25,512 bases of DNA from an uncultured Oscillospiraceae bacterium (GCA_934589705.1 CAKTOH010000021.1:1-25512); one strand, 5' to 3'. Shown: positions 5,399 to 14,449, counted from the first letter of the stretch. Notes: a model not told the origin generated them from the sequence alone. A program made the numbers and translations.

Positions 5399-7201
5399 CT
5401 AATTCTCCGCAGTCTGAGTTTCCTCGGTCACTTCAGCAGCTTCAGTTTCCTCTACGGCCTCAGTTTCCTGTGGTGCCTGGGTCGGCTGGGTGGTCTGGGT
5501 TTTCTGGGCCGTTTGGGTGGTTTGGGTGGTCTGAGCCGCCTGGGTGTCTTCCTCATAGTACCAGCCCACATGGTTGGGGATGTTGGGATCCCGGTCATAG
5601 CGGAAAACCGTGCGGATCAGGGCGTACCAGGGTCTGGGGTTATTCTGCCCGTCGTAGCGCCAGGCGGTGCCGTAGGGCTGGGAGCCCACGAAGTTCATTT
5701 CGCAGTCCGGCTTCAGAGCTTTGAAACGATCCTGCTCCTCCTGAGGAACCCGGGATTTGGGATAATACATGGCGCACAGATTCTTCAGATTTAGCTTGTC
5801 CAGAGGGGAAAGATCCGTCACCTTGGTGTAGCTGATGTTCAGATATTCCAGGTTTTCACAGCTTTCCAGCCCCTCTACGCTCTCAATATATTCGCAGAAG
5901 GCCGCTTCCAGCACTTTCAGATTCTTACAGCTGCCGAAGGGCTTCAGATCGCTGATCATGGAACCGGAGACGATCACATATTCCAGGCTCTTCATGCCGG
6001 AGATGAAATCGGAGGCTTTCAGGTACTCGTTGTGGCCGATGTCCATGAACCGGGCATCTTCGCAGTATTTCAGGTTGCCGCAGTTGGTGTCCACCAGATC
6101 GTAGACCGCCCGGATGACCTGGGCGTCGGTCAGGGTGGTGCCCCGGCCGAAGGAAATCCGCCAGACCACCTTGGTCTGATCCCGGTACTCGTCCCGGAGT
6201 TTGGCCATTTCCTCGTTGGAGATCTGGCAGTTTTCCAGCACGAAGCGCTTGCAGCCGGGCAGGATATCCAGAGCCAGCCGCACCTCCGGCAGACCCTCGT
6301 CGCCGATCTTCACATTCTGAATGACGATTTCCTCATCGGCGGTGGAGATTTTCTTGCCGAAGAAATCGAAGGTGTAGTCAATGACCGCATTTGTGGAGGC
6401 TTGCAGAAGCTTCACGTCCTCCTTGGAAAGCTGACTGCTGCCGTTGGCATCGGTGAGATTCAGATTTTCCAGATTTGGCAGCATGGGAAGCTTCTCGGCA
6501 GCCTCCGAAACCTGTTCGGAGGTCATGGTGGACAAATCCATTTCCGTGGCATTCTCAGGGTAATCCTCCCCCAGAATGGTGACGGTGTAAGTAAAGCTCA
6601 CCTCCGGGAACTGAGCCCGCAGGCCCTCGATTTCCTCCAGGGTCAGCTCAGTAGTGTTCAGCGTCACGCCGGTCAAATCCTTCAGATGGGGAATATTCTG
6701 GGTCAGGGTGCCCAGGTCAAAGTCTCCGGGCTCCAGGGTCAGCTCGGCGGTGTCCGGCTCCACGGACAGGCTTCCCAGGCTCACCTGATAGGTAACCTTC
6801 ACCTCCGGTAGCCGGGCGCAGAGCTTTTCCAACATGTCGTAATCGGTGCAGCCGGTGGCGTCCACCTGGCGCAGCTTGGGGAAATAGGTTTCCATCAGCC
6901 CGATGTCCGTATCCGTCAGGGTGGTGACGGTCAGAGACACGGAATCGCTGGAATAGGCCCCGTTCTGGAAGGGCACGTTCCAGAGAATTTCGCAGTCCGG
7001 CAGCAGCTGGTGGAGCTGGTCGTAGTGGGCAAAGGAAATATTTTCCTCCTGCAGATCCAGGCTTTCCGAGTGAATGGGATAGGCCTTTCCCTCCACGAAC
7101 ACATGGTTGTCCCGGTACCATAAAAATCCGATGGCACTGGCAATGACCAGCACCAACACCAGGGCAACGATGATCAAAACGGTGATAAGCTTCTTGTGCA
7201 T
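5399..7201 (-). CDS. Membrane-anchored leucine-rich-repeat protein
   Basis: Starting at the ATG with GGGAGG in front, the product is 600 residues. Residues about 5-29 form a single hydrophobic anchor (KLITVLIIVALVLVLVIASA) with the rest predicted outside. Irregular repeats each end in a motif like LPDCEILWNV (about 67), LPEVKVTYQV (131) and FPEVSFTYTV (199), followed by a glycine turn. A clearer leucine-rich-repeat block lies at about 400-480 (LEYVIVSGS, LKVLEAAFC, LEYLNISYT). The last 45 residues are a Thr/Gln/Glu-rich low-complexity tail (TQTTQTAQKTQTTQ), which may span or stick to the wall. An ORF extending 20 codons upstream lacks its own ribosome binding site. It lies 60 bases downstream of the PHP-domain gene and is probably co-transcribed. 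Function is unknown, with surface binding most likely. Confidence 0.7.
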   Translation of the reverse strand: MHKKLITVLIIVALVLVLVIASAIGFLWYRDNHVFVEGKAYPIHSESLDLQEENISFAHYDQLHQLLPDCEILWNVPFQNGAYSSDSVSLTVTTLTDTDIGLMETYFPKLRQVDATGCTDYDMLEKLCARLPEVKVTYQVSLGSLSVEPDTAELTLEPGDFDLGTLTQNIPHLKDLTGVTLNTTELTLEEIEGLRAQFPEVSFTYTVTILGEDYPENATEMDLSTMTSEQVSEAAEKLPMLPNLENLNLTDANGSSQLSKEDVKLLQASTNAVIDYTFDFFGKKISTADEEIVIQNVKIGDEGLPEVRLALDILPGCKRFVLENCQISNEEMAKLRDEYRDQTKVVWRISFGRGTTLTDAQVIRAVYDLVDTNCGNLKYCEDARFMDIGHNEYLKASDFISGMKSLEYVIVSGSMISDLKPFGSCKNLKVLEAAFCEYIESVEGLESCENLEYLNISYTKVTDLSPLDKLNLKNLCAMYYPKSRVPQEEQDRFKALKPDCEMNFVGSQPYGTAWRYDGQNNPRPWYALIRTVFRYDRDPNIPNHVGWYYEEDTQAAQTTQTTQTAQKTQTTQPTQAPQETEAVEETEAAEVTEETQTAEN

Positions 7202-7261
7202 GATAATGCCTCCCGTTGGAATTTCACCGGGAAGCATACCACATTTTCGGCCTGAATGCAA

Positions 7262-9973
7262 CTATTTCCCCCATTTTTCCATATGCGCCCACAAAAGACT
7301 CCATTTGTCCCCGGTTTTGGGATTGGTTTTGTCCGGGATCGGCGGCACATACACCACCTCGTCGCAGTTGCGCACCCGCAGCACCACGTCTCCGTCCGGC
7401 TCCCGGTACACCAGGCCGATGGCCCGGACGGTTCGGTTTTCCTGAATTTGGGAGCTGAGCTTGTGGGTGCGGCCGCTTCCGGAGCGAATTTCCGGCTCGA
7501 TGAGAACCTCCATTTTGTCGCCCTTGCCGTCCCGGAGGGTCAGCCGGGTGGGTGTGCTGCCCTTCTTTTCCAGAGTCAGCAGCGTGCCCTGAATCTGCAC
7601 CAGCTGGCCGCCCCGGCTGTCGTAATCGAGGGCTTCCTTGCAGCTAAGAACCGCAGGCAGCGGACGGCGCATGGTTTCCCCCGGCCGCTCCAAAGAAATC
7701 AAATCCAGGTACCGTTCGCCGGTTTCCTCCCGGAGCACACCGGTAACCTCCAGAGGCGTGCCTACCTGGATGCCCTTGGGGAAGGTGCCCCGGACGGAAA
7801 TGCCGCCGGTTTCGTCCTGAACGTAAACGGTATTCGGGAAGGTGGTATAGGCATTGGTGTTCCCGCTGGAGGCGTAGCCTGTCAGCTGATATACCGTCTC
7901 CGGAATCCCGTTCCGGATTTCGGAAATGGAGGCAAACACCGGATCGTCACTGCGGTAATGAAGCACCAGTTCCTTCCGGAAGCTCCGGCGTTCTCCCTCC
8001 ACCGCGGCCTGCACCCTGGCTGTCAGGCAAAGTTCTCCCGGCTCGTCCCATGTAAATTCACATTGATATTTTCCTGGGGAAGCCTTCCGGAATCGGTCGA
8101 TTTCTTCGTTTTCCCGATACAAAACCGCGGTTTCCACGGTCATTGGCACCGGCTCCCGATTGTAAAGTGTCAGCTCCACCGTCACGGGCTTTCCGGCGGT
8201 GGGCTCATCTTCCAACGTACGCAACCGGTCAATGCCCATGTCCGAAAAGGTTTCCACCCACACCGGGGCGGAAATGGCCACATCCCCGTCGGCCTGGGTC
8301 ACCCGGAGCAAGTAATAGGGATAACCGGCGGGCAGGGAGAGATTCCACTCCCCGGCGCTTTCGGCAATTTCCCGGGCGGCCAGCACCCGGCCGTGGATGG
8401 TCAGCACCTCCACCTTTCCCACGGTGCCGTCGGTGGGATCGGAAAACCGGGCGGCGAGCTCCATGGTCTCCGATTTTCCCAGGAATCCTCCCATATCCAC
8501 CCCGTTCAGCTGAAATTCCATGCGAAGATCGCTGTCCTGGGTTGCATAGACCCGCCGCCGACGCATAGCCTGCAAAAGGGTTTCTTCTGACAGCTTTCCC
8601 GCCAGAACCACCGTCCGGGCAGACCCAAAATCCGGGTCATAGCAGTAGCTGCCCGCGGTGGGTGCTAAGTGCCAGCCTGCGTCCAGGGCCTGAAAATATT
8701 CGTAAAAATACTCCGTGTCCCGCTCACCGAAAACCTCCATCAGCTGCATGACCCGGTCATAACGGGAATCATGATCCCGGAAGCCGTCGAAGGTTCCAAA
8801 GGCCTTTCCCGGGTGGTTGAACTGGTTGACGGACTGAGGCGCGTCCTCCAGGGCCGCCAGGTACGCTTCCAGATTCGGCAGCCGGTCTCCCGTCTGCCAG
8901 CCGGAGGTGCCGAAGGTGTTGATGTGGCCCAGGTTCCGATCCTCGCCCCAGGACATTTCGTAGCCGAAAATGGCCGCAAAGTCCCCACCTGATGCCGCTT
9001 TCGCCGCCCGCTTGCCCTCCGCCCAATCTGAGCTCAGGGTGCTTCCGTCGGCATCGATGGCTCCCGCCTCGGCGTTGGCAAAGGAATCGCTGTGGTCAGT
9101 GATGGCGAAGAAATCCATGTTTTCTTCCCGGGCGCTTTTGGCGTAGATTTCCTTGGGGCTGCCCCAGCCGCCGGACAGGGCTCCGTGATTGTGGAGCTGA
9201 CCGGCATAGTGATTCCAAAGAAAGTCGGTTTCCGGCACTTCGGCAACGGACTGGATTTCCTCCGCGTAGAATACGTCATCCACGATCACGCCGGTGAGTT
9301 TGGCCCGTCCCGGGGCCCAATCGTCCGCCTCCAGGGAGAAGGTGTACGCTTCACCCGTCAGCTGTCCGTCCTCGGTGATCTCACCCTCAACGGATATCCG
9401 CAGAGCCTCCGGAGCCGCGTCCAGGCCGCATTCCACCAGCGGCAGCTCCCCGGTACCCGCTGGCTCCAAGTTGGTTATCAGGAAGGGCGCACCGGTGGTG
9501 CCGGTGATTTGCAGAATGTCCCCAGGTTCGGCGGAAATGCCCTCCGGCAGGGTCAGCACCGTGCCGCCGGCGCCGTCCTGGAGAACGATCCGGCCCTCCC
9601 GGGCCCAGACCACCGTGCCCCGAATCGTTACGCCCGCCACGCCCGGCATCATCTGCGCCAAACGGCCAATCGGCGTAACGGTGAGCGGCTCCTCCAGGGG
9701 CAAAAGAGGCTCCGTTTCCGGCGCTGGGTGGGTTCCTTCCGGTTCCGTAGGCTCGGTGGCCGGAAGAGTCTCGGCTTCGGCGGTTTCCGGGATTGTCTCG
9801 GTAGGTTCCGGGATGGCAGGCAGAGTCTCGGCGGCCTCCGTGACAGCGGCAGGCACTGTCCCGACCGCTTCCGTAGTCTCCAAAACCGGCAGCGGTTCCT
9901 CCGCCCGGGCGGGCAGAGCCCATGGGATGCCGACCAGGGTCAGCACGAGAAAAACGCAGATCAGCCGTTTCAC
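7262..9973 (-). CDS. Secreted PHP-domain (CehA/McbA-like) protein with OB-fold regions
   Basis: The 903-residue product starts at GTG with GGGAGGGG 5 bases upstream. A signal peptide (KRLICVFLVLTLVGIPWALPARA) ends near residue 24, then a Thr/Glu/Pro-rich linker to about 95. A beta-rich OB-like segment follows (about 112-175), then a PHP metallo-phosphoesterase domain: QLHNHGALSG (H261, H263), FFAITDHSD (D293, H294), E339, and FNHPG (H387). The usual last ligand motif with Asp and His is replaced by GSYCYD (441-446), so catalysis by the standard mechanism is doubtful. Beta domains and a second OB-like region (about 690-870) follow. The C-terminus has NPKTGD (884-889), a sortase-like motif, but no hydrophobic anchor after it. 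A phosphoesterase or nucleic-acid-related extracellular role is inference. Confidence 0.72.
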   Translation of the reverse strand: MKRLICVFLVLTLVGIPWALPARAEEPLPVLETTEAVGTVPAAVTEAAETLPAIPEPTETIPETAEAETLPATEPTEPEGTHPAPETEPLLPLEEPLTVTPIGRLAQMMPGVAGVTIRGTVVWAREGRIVLQDGAGGTVLTLPEGISAEPGDILQITGTTGAPFLITNLEPAGTGELPLVECGLDAAPEALRISVEGEITEDGQLTGEAYTFSLEADDWAPGRAKLTGVIVDDVFYAEEIQSVAEVPETDFLWNHYAGQLHNHGALSGGWGSPKEIYAKSAREENMDFFAITDHSDSFANAEAGAIDADGSTLSSDWAEGKRAAKAASGGDFAAIFGYEMSWGEDRNLGHINTFGTSGWQTGDRLPNLEAYLAALEDAPQSVNQFNHPGKAFGTFDGFRDHDSRYDRVMQLMEVFGERDTEYFYEYFQALDAGWHLAPTAGSYCYDPDFGSARTVVLAGKLSEETLLQAMRRRRVYATQDSDLRMEFQLNGVDMGGFLGKSETMELAARFSDPTDGTVGKVEVLTIHGRVLAAREIAESAGEWNLSLPAGYPYYLLRVTQADGDVAISAPVWVETFSDMGIDRLRTLEDEPTAGKPVTVELTLYNREPVPMTVETAVLYRENEEIDRFRKASPGKYQCEFTWDEPGELCLTARVQAAVEGERRSFRKELVLHYRSDDPVFASISEIRNGIPETVYQLTGYASSGNTNAYTTFPNTVYVQDETGGISVRGTFPKGIQVGTPLEVTGVLREETGERYLDLISLERPGETMRRPLPAVLSCKEALDYDSRGGQLVQIQGTLLTLEKKGSTPTRLTLRDGKGDKMEVLIEPEIRSGSGRTHKLSSQIQENRTVRAIGLVYREPDGDVVLRVRNCDEVVYVPPIPDKTNPKTGDKWSLLWAHMEKWGK

Positions 9974-10031
9974 AAAATCCCCTCCCGTTCTTTCGTTTCC
10001 TCCCGATTTGGCGAAAATTCAATCTGTTTTG

Positions 10032-10060
10032 ATATTACTTTGGGCAAAATCCCTTGTCAA
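10032..10060 (-). promoter_or_regulatory. Promoter of the PHP-LRR gene pair
   Basis: TTGACA on the minus strand (10060-10055), a 17-base spacer and TAATAT (10037-10032), about 60 bases upstream of the GTG start. The rest of the 389-base divergent region (10061-10272) is AT-rich, holds a 12-bp palindrome TTTATCGATAAA at 10201-10212, and shows no gene. Confidence 0.55.
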
Positions 10061-10272
10061 GGGGGAACGACGAATTTAGCGAAATCAATTAGAAATTTGT
10101 CGAATTCACCACAAACCGGCCGGGACTTTTGCCGGATTCTTCCGGTTAGCGGAGAGGAAATTCCGGGAAGAGGGACGAAAATGTTACATATTGCTATATT
10201 TTTATCGATAAACTGCAATTTTTATAGAAAAAGTAAACAAATTTTTCGACGGAAATCTGGCAAATCCATTCA

Positions 10273-10301
10273 TGGAAAGTGACGAATGTCTCTGTTATAA
10301 T
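10273..10301 (+). promoter_or_regulatory. Promoter of the hydCBA operon
   Basis: TATAAT (10296-10301) with TG at the extended -10 position and TGGAAA (10273-10278) 17 bases upstream. A start near 10308 gives a leader of about 55 bases. I saw no clear Rex-type inverted repeat (TTGTTAA-N4-TTAACAA) around it. Confidence 0.65.
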
Positions 10302-10362
10302 AAACCTGGTTATCCGAAAAGGAACTTATCGTCAGGATAAGGATAAGGAGGTAAAACACACT

Positions 10363-10839
10363 ATGCTGGACGCATCCTATTACCGCAAAACGGACGAGAT
10401 CATTTCCCGTTATGTGCGGGATGCCAGATCCCTGATTCCCATTATGCAGGACATCCAGGCGGAGTACCGCTATCTGCCCCCGGAGCTGCTGAGCTATGTG
10501 GCCAAGGAAATCGGAATCACCGAAGCCAAGGCCTACTCCGTGGCCACCTTCTATGAAAACTTCTCTTTTGAGGCAAAGGGCAAGTATGTCATCAAGGTCT
10601 GCGACGGCACCGCCTGCCATGTCCGTCATTCTACCCCCGTGCTGGAGGCTCTGTGGAAGGAGCTGGGGCTGAGCAAGAAGAAACATACCACCGATGATAT
10701 GATGTTTACGGTTGAGACGGTGTCCTGTCTGGGTGCCTGCGGTCTGGCGCCGACCATGATGGTCAACGACCAGGTGCACCCCTCCATGACACCGGAAAAG
10801 GCATTGGCACTCATCGAGGAATTGAGGGGGAAAGGCTAA
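10363..10839 (+). CDS. hydC: NAD(H)-linked [FeFe] hydrogenase subunit HydC (NuoE-like)
   Basis: The 158-residue product starts at ATG 10363 after AAGGAGG (10345-10351). A longer frame beginning at 10279 would overlap the promoter. It is a NuoE-type thioredoxin-like [2Fe-2S] protein: an N-terminal helical part (IPIMQDIQAEYRYLPPELL), then cluster ligands C80 and C85 in VCDGTACHV and C122 and C126 in SCLGACGLAP. HydC carries electrons to or from the flavin subunit HydB in trimeric HydABC hydrogenases. The next gene overlaps its stop by one base (TAATG), so translation is coupled. Cytoplasmic. Confidence 0.92.
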   Translation: MLDASYYRKTDEIISRYVRDARSLIPIMQDIQAEYRYLPPELLSYVAKEIGITEAKAYSVATFYENFSFEAKGKYVIKVCDGTACHVRHSTPVLEALWKELGLSKKKHTTDDMMFTVETVSCLGACGLAPTMMVNDQVHPSMTPEKALALIEELRGKG

Positions 10840-12728
10840 TGATTAAGACGGTTGAGGAACTGACTCAGGCCCAGAGCGCGGCCTGCGAGGATATCAAGCA
10901 CTATGACTGCCGGATCCTGGTTTGCTCCGGCACCGGCTGTATTGCCACCGGCTCCCATAGAATTCACGAGCTTTTCTGCGAGCTGGTGGATCAGACCGAG
11001 GGCGTGGAGCTGGTATTCTCCCCCTGCGGCGGTCAGCATGAGGGCGAGGCGGTAGGCGTAAAGAAGACCGGCTGCCAGGGCTTCTGCGAGCTGGGCCCCC
11101 TGGTGCGGATTCAGAAAAACGGCAGAGTCATTCAGTATGTCAAGGTTCAGCCTGAGGACTGCAAGGAGATTCTGGAAAAGAGCGTCATCGGCGACGAGGT
11201 CATTGAGCGGCTGCTCTACAAGAAGGGCGAAGTGACCTACGTCCAGCCCGAGGAAATTCCCTTTATTGCCAAGCAGACCCGGATCGTTCTGGAAAACTGC
11301 GGCAAGTTCGACGCCGAGTCCCTGGACGAATATCTGGCCGCCGGCGGCTTCTCCGCCCTGAAGAAGGCCATGTTCGAGATGACCCGGGAGGGCGTGGTGG
11401 ACGAGGTTGACAAGTCCGGCCTTCGGGGTCGGGGCGGCGGCGGCTTCCCCACCGGCCGGAAGTGGAAGCAGGTTGCCCGTCAGAAGGAGCAGGAGCGGTA
11501 TGTGGTCTGCAACGGCGACGAGGGCGACCCCGGCGCCTTTATGGACGGCTCCGTTATGGAGGGCGATCCCTTCAAGCTCATCGAGGGCATGATGATCGCG
11601 GGCTACGCCGTCCGGGCGGAGAACGGCTACATCTATGTCCGGGCCGAGTATCCCATGTCCGTGGCCCGGCTGAAAAACGCCATTGCCCAGCTGGAGGAGC
11701 GGGGTCTTCTGGGCGACAACATCCTGGGCACCGACTTTAATTTCCATATGCACATCAACCGGGGCGCCGGCGCGTTCGTCTGCGGCGAGGGCTCTGCCCT
11801 GACCGCCTCCATTGAGGGCAATCGGGGTATGCCCAGAACCAAGCCTCCCAGAACCGTGGAAAAGGGTCTGTGGGAAAAGCCCACGGTGCTCAACAACGTG
11901 GAAACCTACGCAAACGTGCCCAAGATCATCTTGCAGGGCGCGGATTGGTTCAAGTCCATCGGTACCCCCGGAAGCCCCGGCTGCAAGACCTTCTCTCTTA
12001 CCGGCGCCATTGAGAACACGGGCCTCATCGAGGTGCCCATGGGCTCTACCCTGCGGGAAATCATCTTCGACATCGGCGGCGGTCTGAAAAACGGCGCGGA
12101 ATTCAAAGCCGTGCAGATCGGCGGCCCCTCCGGCGGCTGTCTGACGGAGGCCCACCTGGATGTGCCTCTGGACTTTGACTCCGTGAAGAAGTACAACGCC
12201 ATCATCGGCTCCGGCGGCATGGTGGTCATGGGTCAGGACACCTGCATGGTGGAGGTAGCCCGGTTCTTCATGAGCTTTACCCAGCGGGAATCCTGCGGCA
12301 AGTGCACCCCCTGCCGGGAGGGCACCAAGCGGATGCTGGAGATTCTGGAGCGGATTGTGGGCGGTCAGGGTCAGCTGGAAGACCTGGACACCCTGGAGGA
12401 GCTGGCAAAAATGATCCAGACCATGGCGCTGTGCGGCCTGGGCAAGTCTGCCCCGCTGCCGGTGCTGTCCACCCTGGCTACCTTCCGGGACGAGTACATC
12501 GAGCACATTGTGGACAAGCGGTGCCGGGCCAAGCAGTGTACGGCTCTGCGGCGCTATGTCATCAATCCCGCCTTCTGCAAGGGCTGCTCCAAGTGCGCCC
12601 GGAACTGCCCCGTCAACGCCATCTCCGGCGTTGTCAAGAAGCCCTACACCATCGATCCCAATAAGTGCATCAAGTGCGGCGCCTGTAAGGACAACTGCGC
12701 CTTCGATGCCATTTATGTGGAAGCATAA
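10839..12728 (+). CDS. hydB: NAD(H)-linked [FeFe] hydrogenase flavoprotein HydB (NuoF-like)
   Basis: This 629-residue subunit binds NAD(H) and FMN. Visible in order: an N-terminal thioredoxin-like [2Fe-2S] domain (C29, C34, C79, C83); the NuoF nucleotide/flavin core with GRGGGGFPTGRKW at 197-209 and VCNGDEGDPGAF at 223-234; the [4Fe-4S] motif ESCGKCTPCREG (C486, C489, C492) with C532 in LCGLG; and a C-terminal two-cluster ferredoxin domain (C580, C583, C586, C590 and C610, C613, C616, C620). The NuoF core flanked by both iron-sulfur domains is characteristic of HydB in bifurcating HydABC complexes rather than of respiratory complex I. GAGGGGGAAAGG lies just before the ATG, which overlaps the hydC stop. 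Confidence 0.93.
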   Translation: MIKTVEELTQAQSAACEDIKHYDCRILVCSGTGCIATGSHRIHELFCELVDQTEGVELVFSPCGGQHEGEAVGVKKTGCQGFCELGPLVRIQKNGRVIQYVKVQPEDCKEILEKSVIGDEVIERLLYKKGEVTYVQPEEIPFIAKQTRIVLENCGKFDAESLDEYLAAGGFSALKKAMFEMTREGVVDEVDKSGLRGRGGGGFPTGRKWKQVARQKEQERYVVCNGDEGDPGAFMDGSVMEGDPFKLIEGMMIAGYAVRAENGYIYVRAEYPMSVARLKNAIAQLEERGLLGDNILGTDFNFHMHINRGAGAFVCGEGSALTASIEGNRGMPRTKPPRTVEKGLWEKPTVLNNVETYANVPKIILQGADWFKSIGTPGSPGCKTFSLTGAIENTGLIEVPMGSTLREIIFDIGGGLKNGAEFKAVQIGGPSGGCLTEAHLDVPLDFDSVKKYNAIIGSGGMVVMGQDTCMVEVARFFMSFTQRESCGKCTPCREGTKRMLEILERIVGGQGQLEDLDTLEELAKMIQTMALCGLGKSAPLPVLSTLATFRDEYIEHIVDKRCRAKQCTALRRYVINPAFCKGCSKCARNCPVNAISGVVKKPYTIDPNKCIKCGACKDNCAFDAIYVEA

Positions 12729-12740
12729 GGAGGGGAAATC

Positions 12741-14435
12741 ATGGGAACGATTACGATTAACGGTAAAAAATACGAGTTTACCAATGAAAAAAATGTCCTG
12801 ACCATCATCCGCAACGCGGGCATTGAGGTCCCCACCCTGTGCTATCAGCCGGAGCTTTCCATTTTCGGCGCCTGCCGTCTGTGCACGGTGGAGGACGACC
12901 GGGGTCGGTGCTTTGCCTCCTGCTCCGAGGAGCCCCGGGACGGCATGGTCATTTTCACCCACACCGAGCGTCTGCGCAAGCACCGGAAGCTGATTGTGGA
13001 GCTGCTGCTGGCGGCGCACTGCCGGGACTGCACCACCTGCGACAAGCACGGCAAGTGCAAGCTTCAGAAGCTGGCCTATCAGCTGGGCATCAACCAGGTG
13101 CGTTTTGAAAACCACCGGGAAGTCATGCCTGTGGACTTTTCCTCTCCCGCCATCGTCCGGGATCCCAATAAGTGCATCCTGTGCGGCAACTGCGTCCGAG
13201 CCTGCACCGAGCTTCAGGGCATCGGTGTGCTGGGCTTTGCCCACCGGGGCACCGACGCGGTGGTGACCCCCGCCTTCGACCGGCGGATGGCCGCTACCAA
13301 CTGTGTCGGCTGCGGCCAGTGCCGGGTGGTGTGTCCCACCGGCGCGCTGACCATCCACCACAACATGACCGAGGTCTGGCAGGCTCTGGGCGACAAGAAC
13401 ACCCGGGTGGTTGCCCAGATCGCCCCGGCTGTCCGGGTGGCGCTGGGCGAGGCCTTCGGTCTGCCCAAGGGAGAAAACGCCATGGGCAAGATCGTGGCGG
13501 CTCTTCATCGGATGGGCTTCGACCAGGTCTTTGACACCAGCTACACCGCCGACCTGACCATTATGGAGGAGTCCGCGGAATTCCTGGAGCGGGTAGGGAA
13601 GGGCGAAAAGCTGCCCCTGCTCACCTCCTGCTGCCCGGCCTGGGTGAAGTTTGTGGAGAATGAATTCCCGGAGTACAAGGACAACATTTCCACCTGCCGT
13701 TCGCCTCAGGGCATGTTCTCCGCGGTGCTGAAGGAATACTACCGGGACGAGAAGCACGCCCAGGGCAAGAAGACCATGGTAGTCTCCATTATGCCCTGTA
13801 CGGCCAAGAAGATGGAGGCCAAGCGGGAGGATTACCGCACCTACGGCGAGCAGGATACCGATGCGGTGCTCACCACCACGGAGCTGATCCGGATGATCGA
13901 TGCCCACGGCATCAATTTTGAGGCTCTGCCCAGCGAGGCCTGCGACATGCCCTTCGGCATCGGCTCCGGCGGCGGCGTGATTTTCGGCACCACCGGCGGC
14001 GTCACCGAGGCGGTGCTGCGCCGGCTGTGTGACGACGAGGCAGGCCCCTCTCTGGATGCCATTGCCGACTGCGGCGTCCGGGGCGAGGAGGGCATCCGGG
14101 AGTTTGTCGTTCCCTACAAGGGAATGGAGGTCAGAATGTGTGTGGCCTCCGGCCTGGAAAACGCCCGGAAGGTACTGGACGCCGTCAAATCCGGCGAAAA
14201 GAGCTACCACTTCATTGAGATCATGGCCTGCCCCGGCGGCTGCGTCATGGGCGGCGGTCAGCCGATTTACGGCACCAAGGCAACCAGAGTTACCACCCGT
14301 CGGGCGGGACTCTACGCGGCGGACGGCAATATGGCCATCAAGAAGTCCAATGAAAACCCGCTGATGGACGTGTTCTACAACGGCCCCTTCAAGGACAAGA
14401 CCCACGAGCTGCTCCATACCAGCCATCACGAATAA
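12741..14435 (+). CDS. hydA: [FeFe] hydrogenase catalytic subunit HydA
   Basis: This 564-residue enzyme interconverts protons and H2. N-terminal clusters: [2Fe-2S] ligands C34, C45, C48, C61; a His-ligated [4Fe-4S] site H93, C97, C100, C106; and two [4Fe-4S] sites C145-C155 and C188-C198. The H-cluster motifs are complete: TSCCPAW (295-301), MPCTAKKME (351-359) and MACPGGCVMGGGQP (495-508). This gives cluster ligands C298, C353, C497, C501 and proton-relay C297, with E277 and E280 at the expected positions, numbered almost as in clostridial CpI. With hydC and hydB upstream it should form a trimer using NADH and reduced ferredoxin together. It lacks the extra C-terminal [2Fe-2S] domain of the Thermotoga enzyme. 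Maturases HydEFG are not in the window. AAGGAGGGG lies 6 bases before the ATG. Confidence 0.95.
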   Translation: MGTITINGKKYEFTNEKNVLTIIRNAGIEVPTLCYQPELSIFGACRLCTVEDDRGRCFASCSEEPRDGMVIFTHTERLRKHRKLIVELLLAAHCRDCTTCDKHGKCKLQKLAYQLGINQVRFENHREVMPVDFSSPAIVRDPNKCILCGNCVRACTELQGIGVLGFAHRGTDAVVTPAFDRRMAATNCVGCGQCRVVCPTGALTIHHNMTEVWQALGDKNTRVVAQIAPAVRVALGEAFGLPKGENAMGKIVAALHRMGFDQVFDTSYTADLTIMEESAEFLERVGKGEKLPLLTSCCPAWVKFVENEFPEYKDNISTCRSPQGMFSAVLKEYYRDEKHAQGKKTMVVSIMPCTAKKMEAKREDYRTYGEQDTDAVLTTTELIRMIDAHGINFEALPSEACDMPFGIGSGGGVIFGTTGGVTEAVLRRLCDDEAGPSLDAIADCGVRGEEGIREFVVPYKGMEVRMCVASGLENARKVLDAVKSGEKSYHFIEIMACPGGCVMGGGQPIYGTKATRVTTRRAGLYAADGNMAIKKSNENPLMDVFYNGPFKDKTHELLHTSHHE

Positions 14436-14449
14436 TCCGATGTAAGCGG

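Noticed and set aside
7256..8590. 444-codon plus-strand frame and similar frames up to 10282
   Set aside because: Antisense shadows of the PHP-domain gene, which has a signal peptide and conserved metal motifs.
10061..10272. Searched for a Rex-type operator or a riboswitch upstream of hydCBA
   Set aside because: Only a 12-bp palindrome TTTATCGATAAA and AT-rich sequence were found. It does not match the Rex consensus and lies about 60 bases upstream of the -35.
10836..14429. Very long (1197-codon) open frame on the minus strand
   Set aside because: It is the antisense shadow of hydB and hydA, caused by GC-rich codon usage. The plus-strand products are complete recognised enzymes and the minus frame has no family features.
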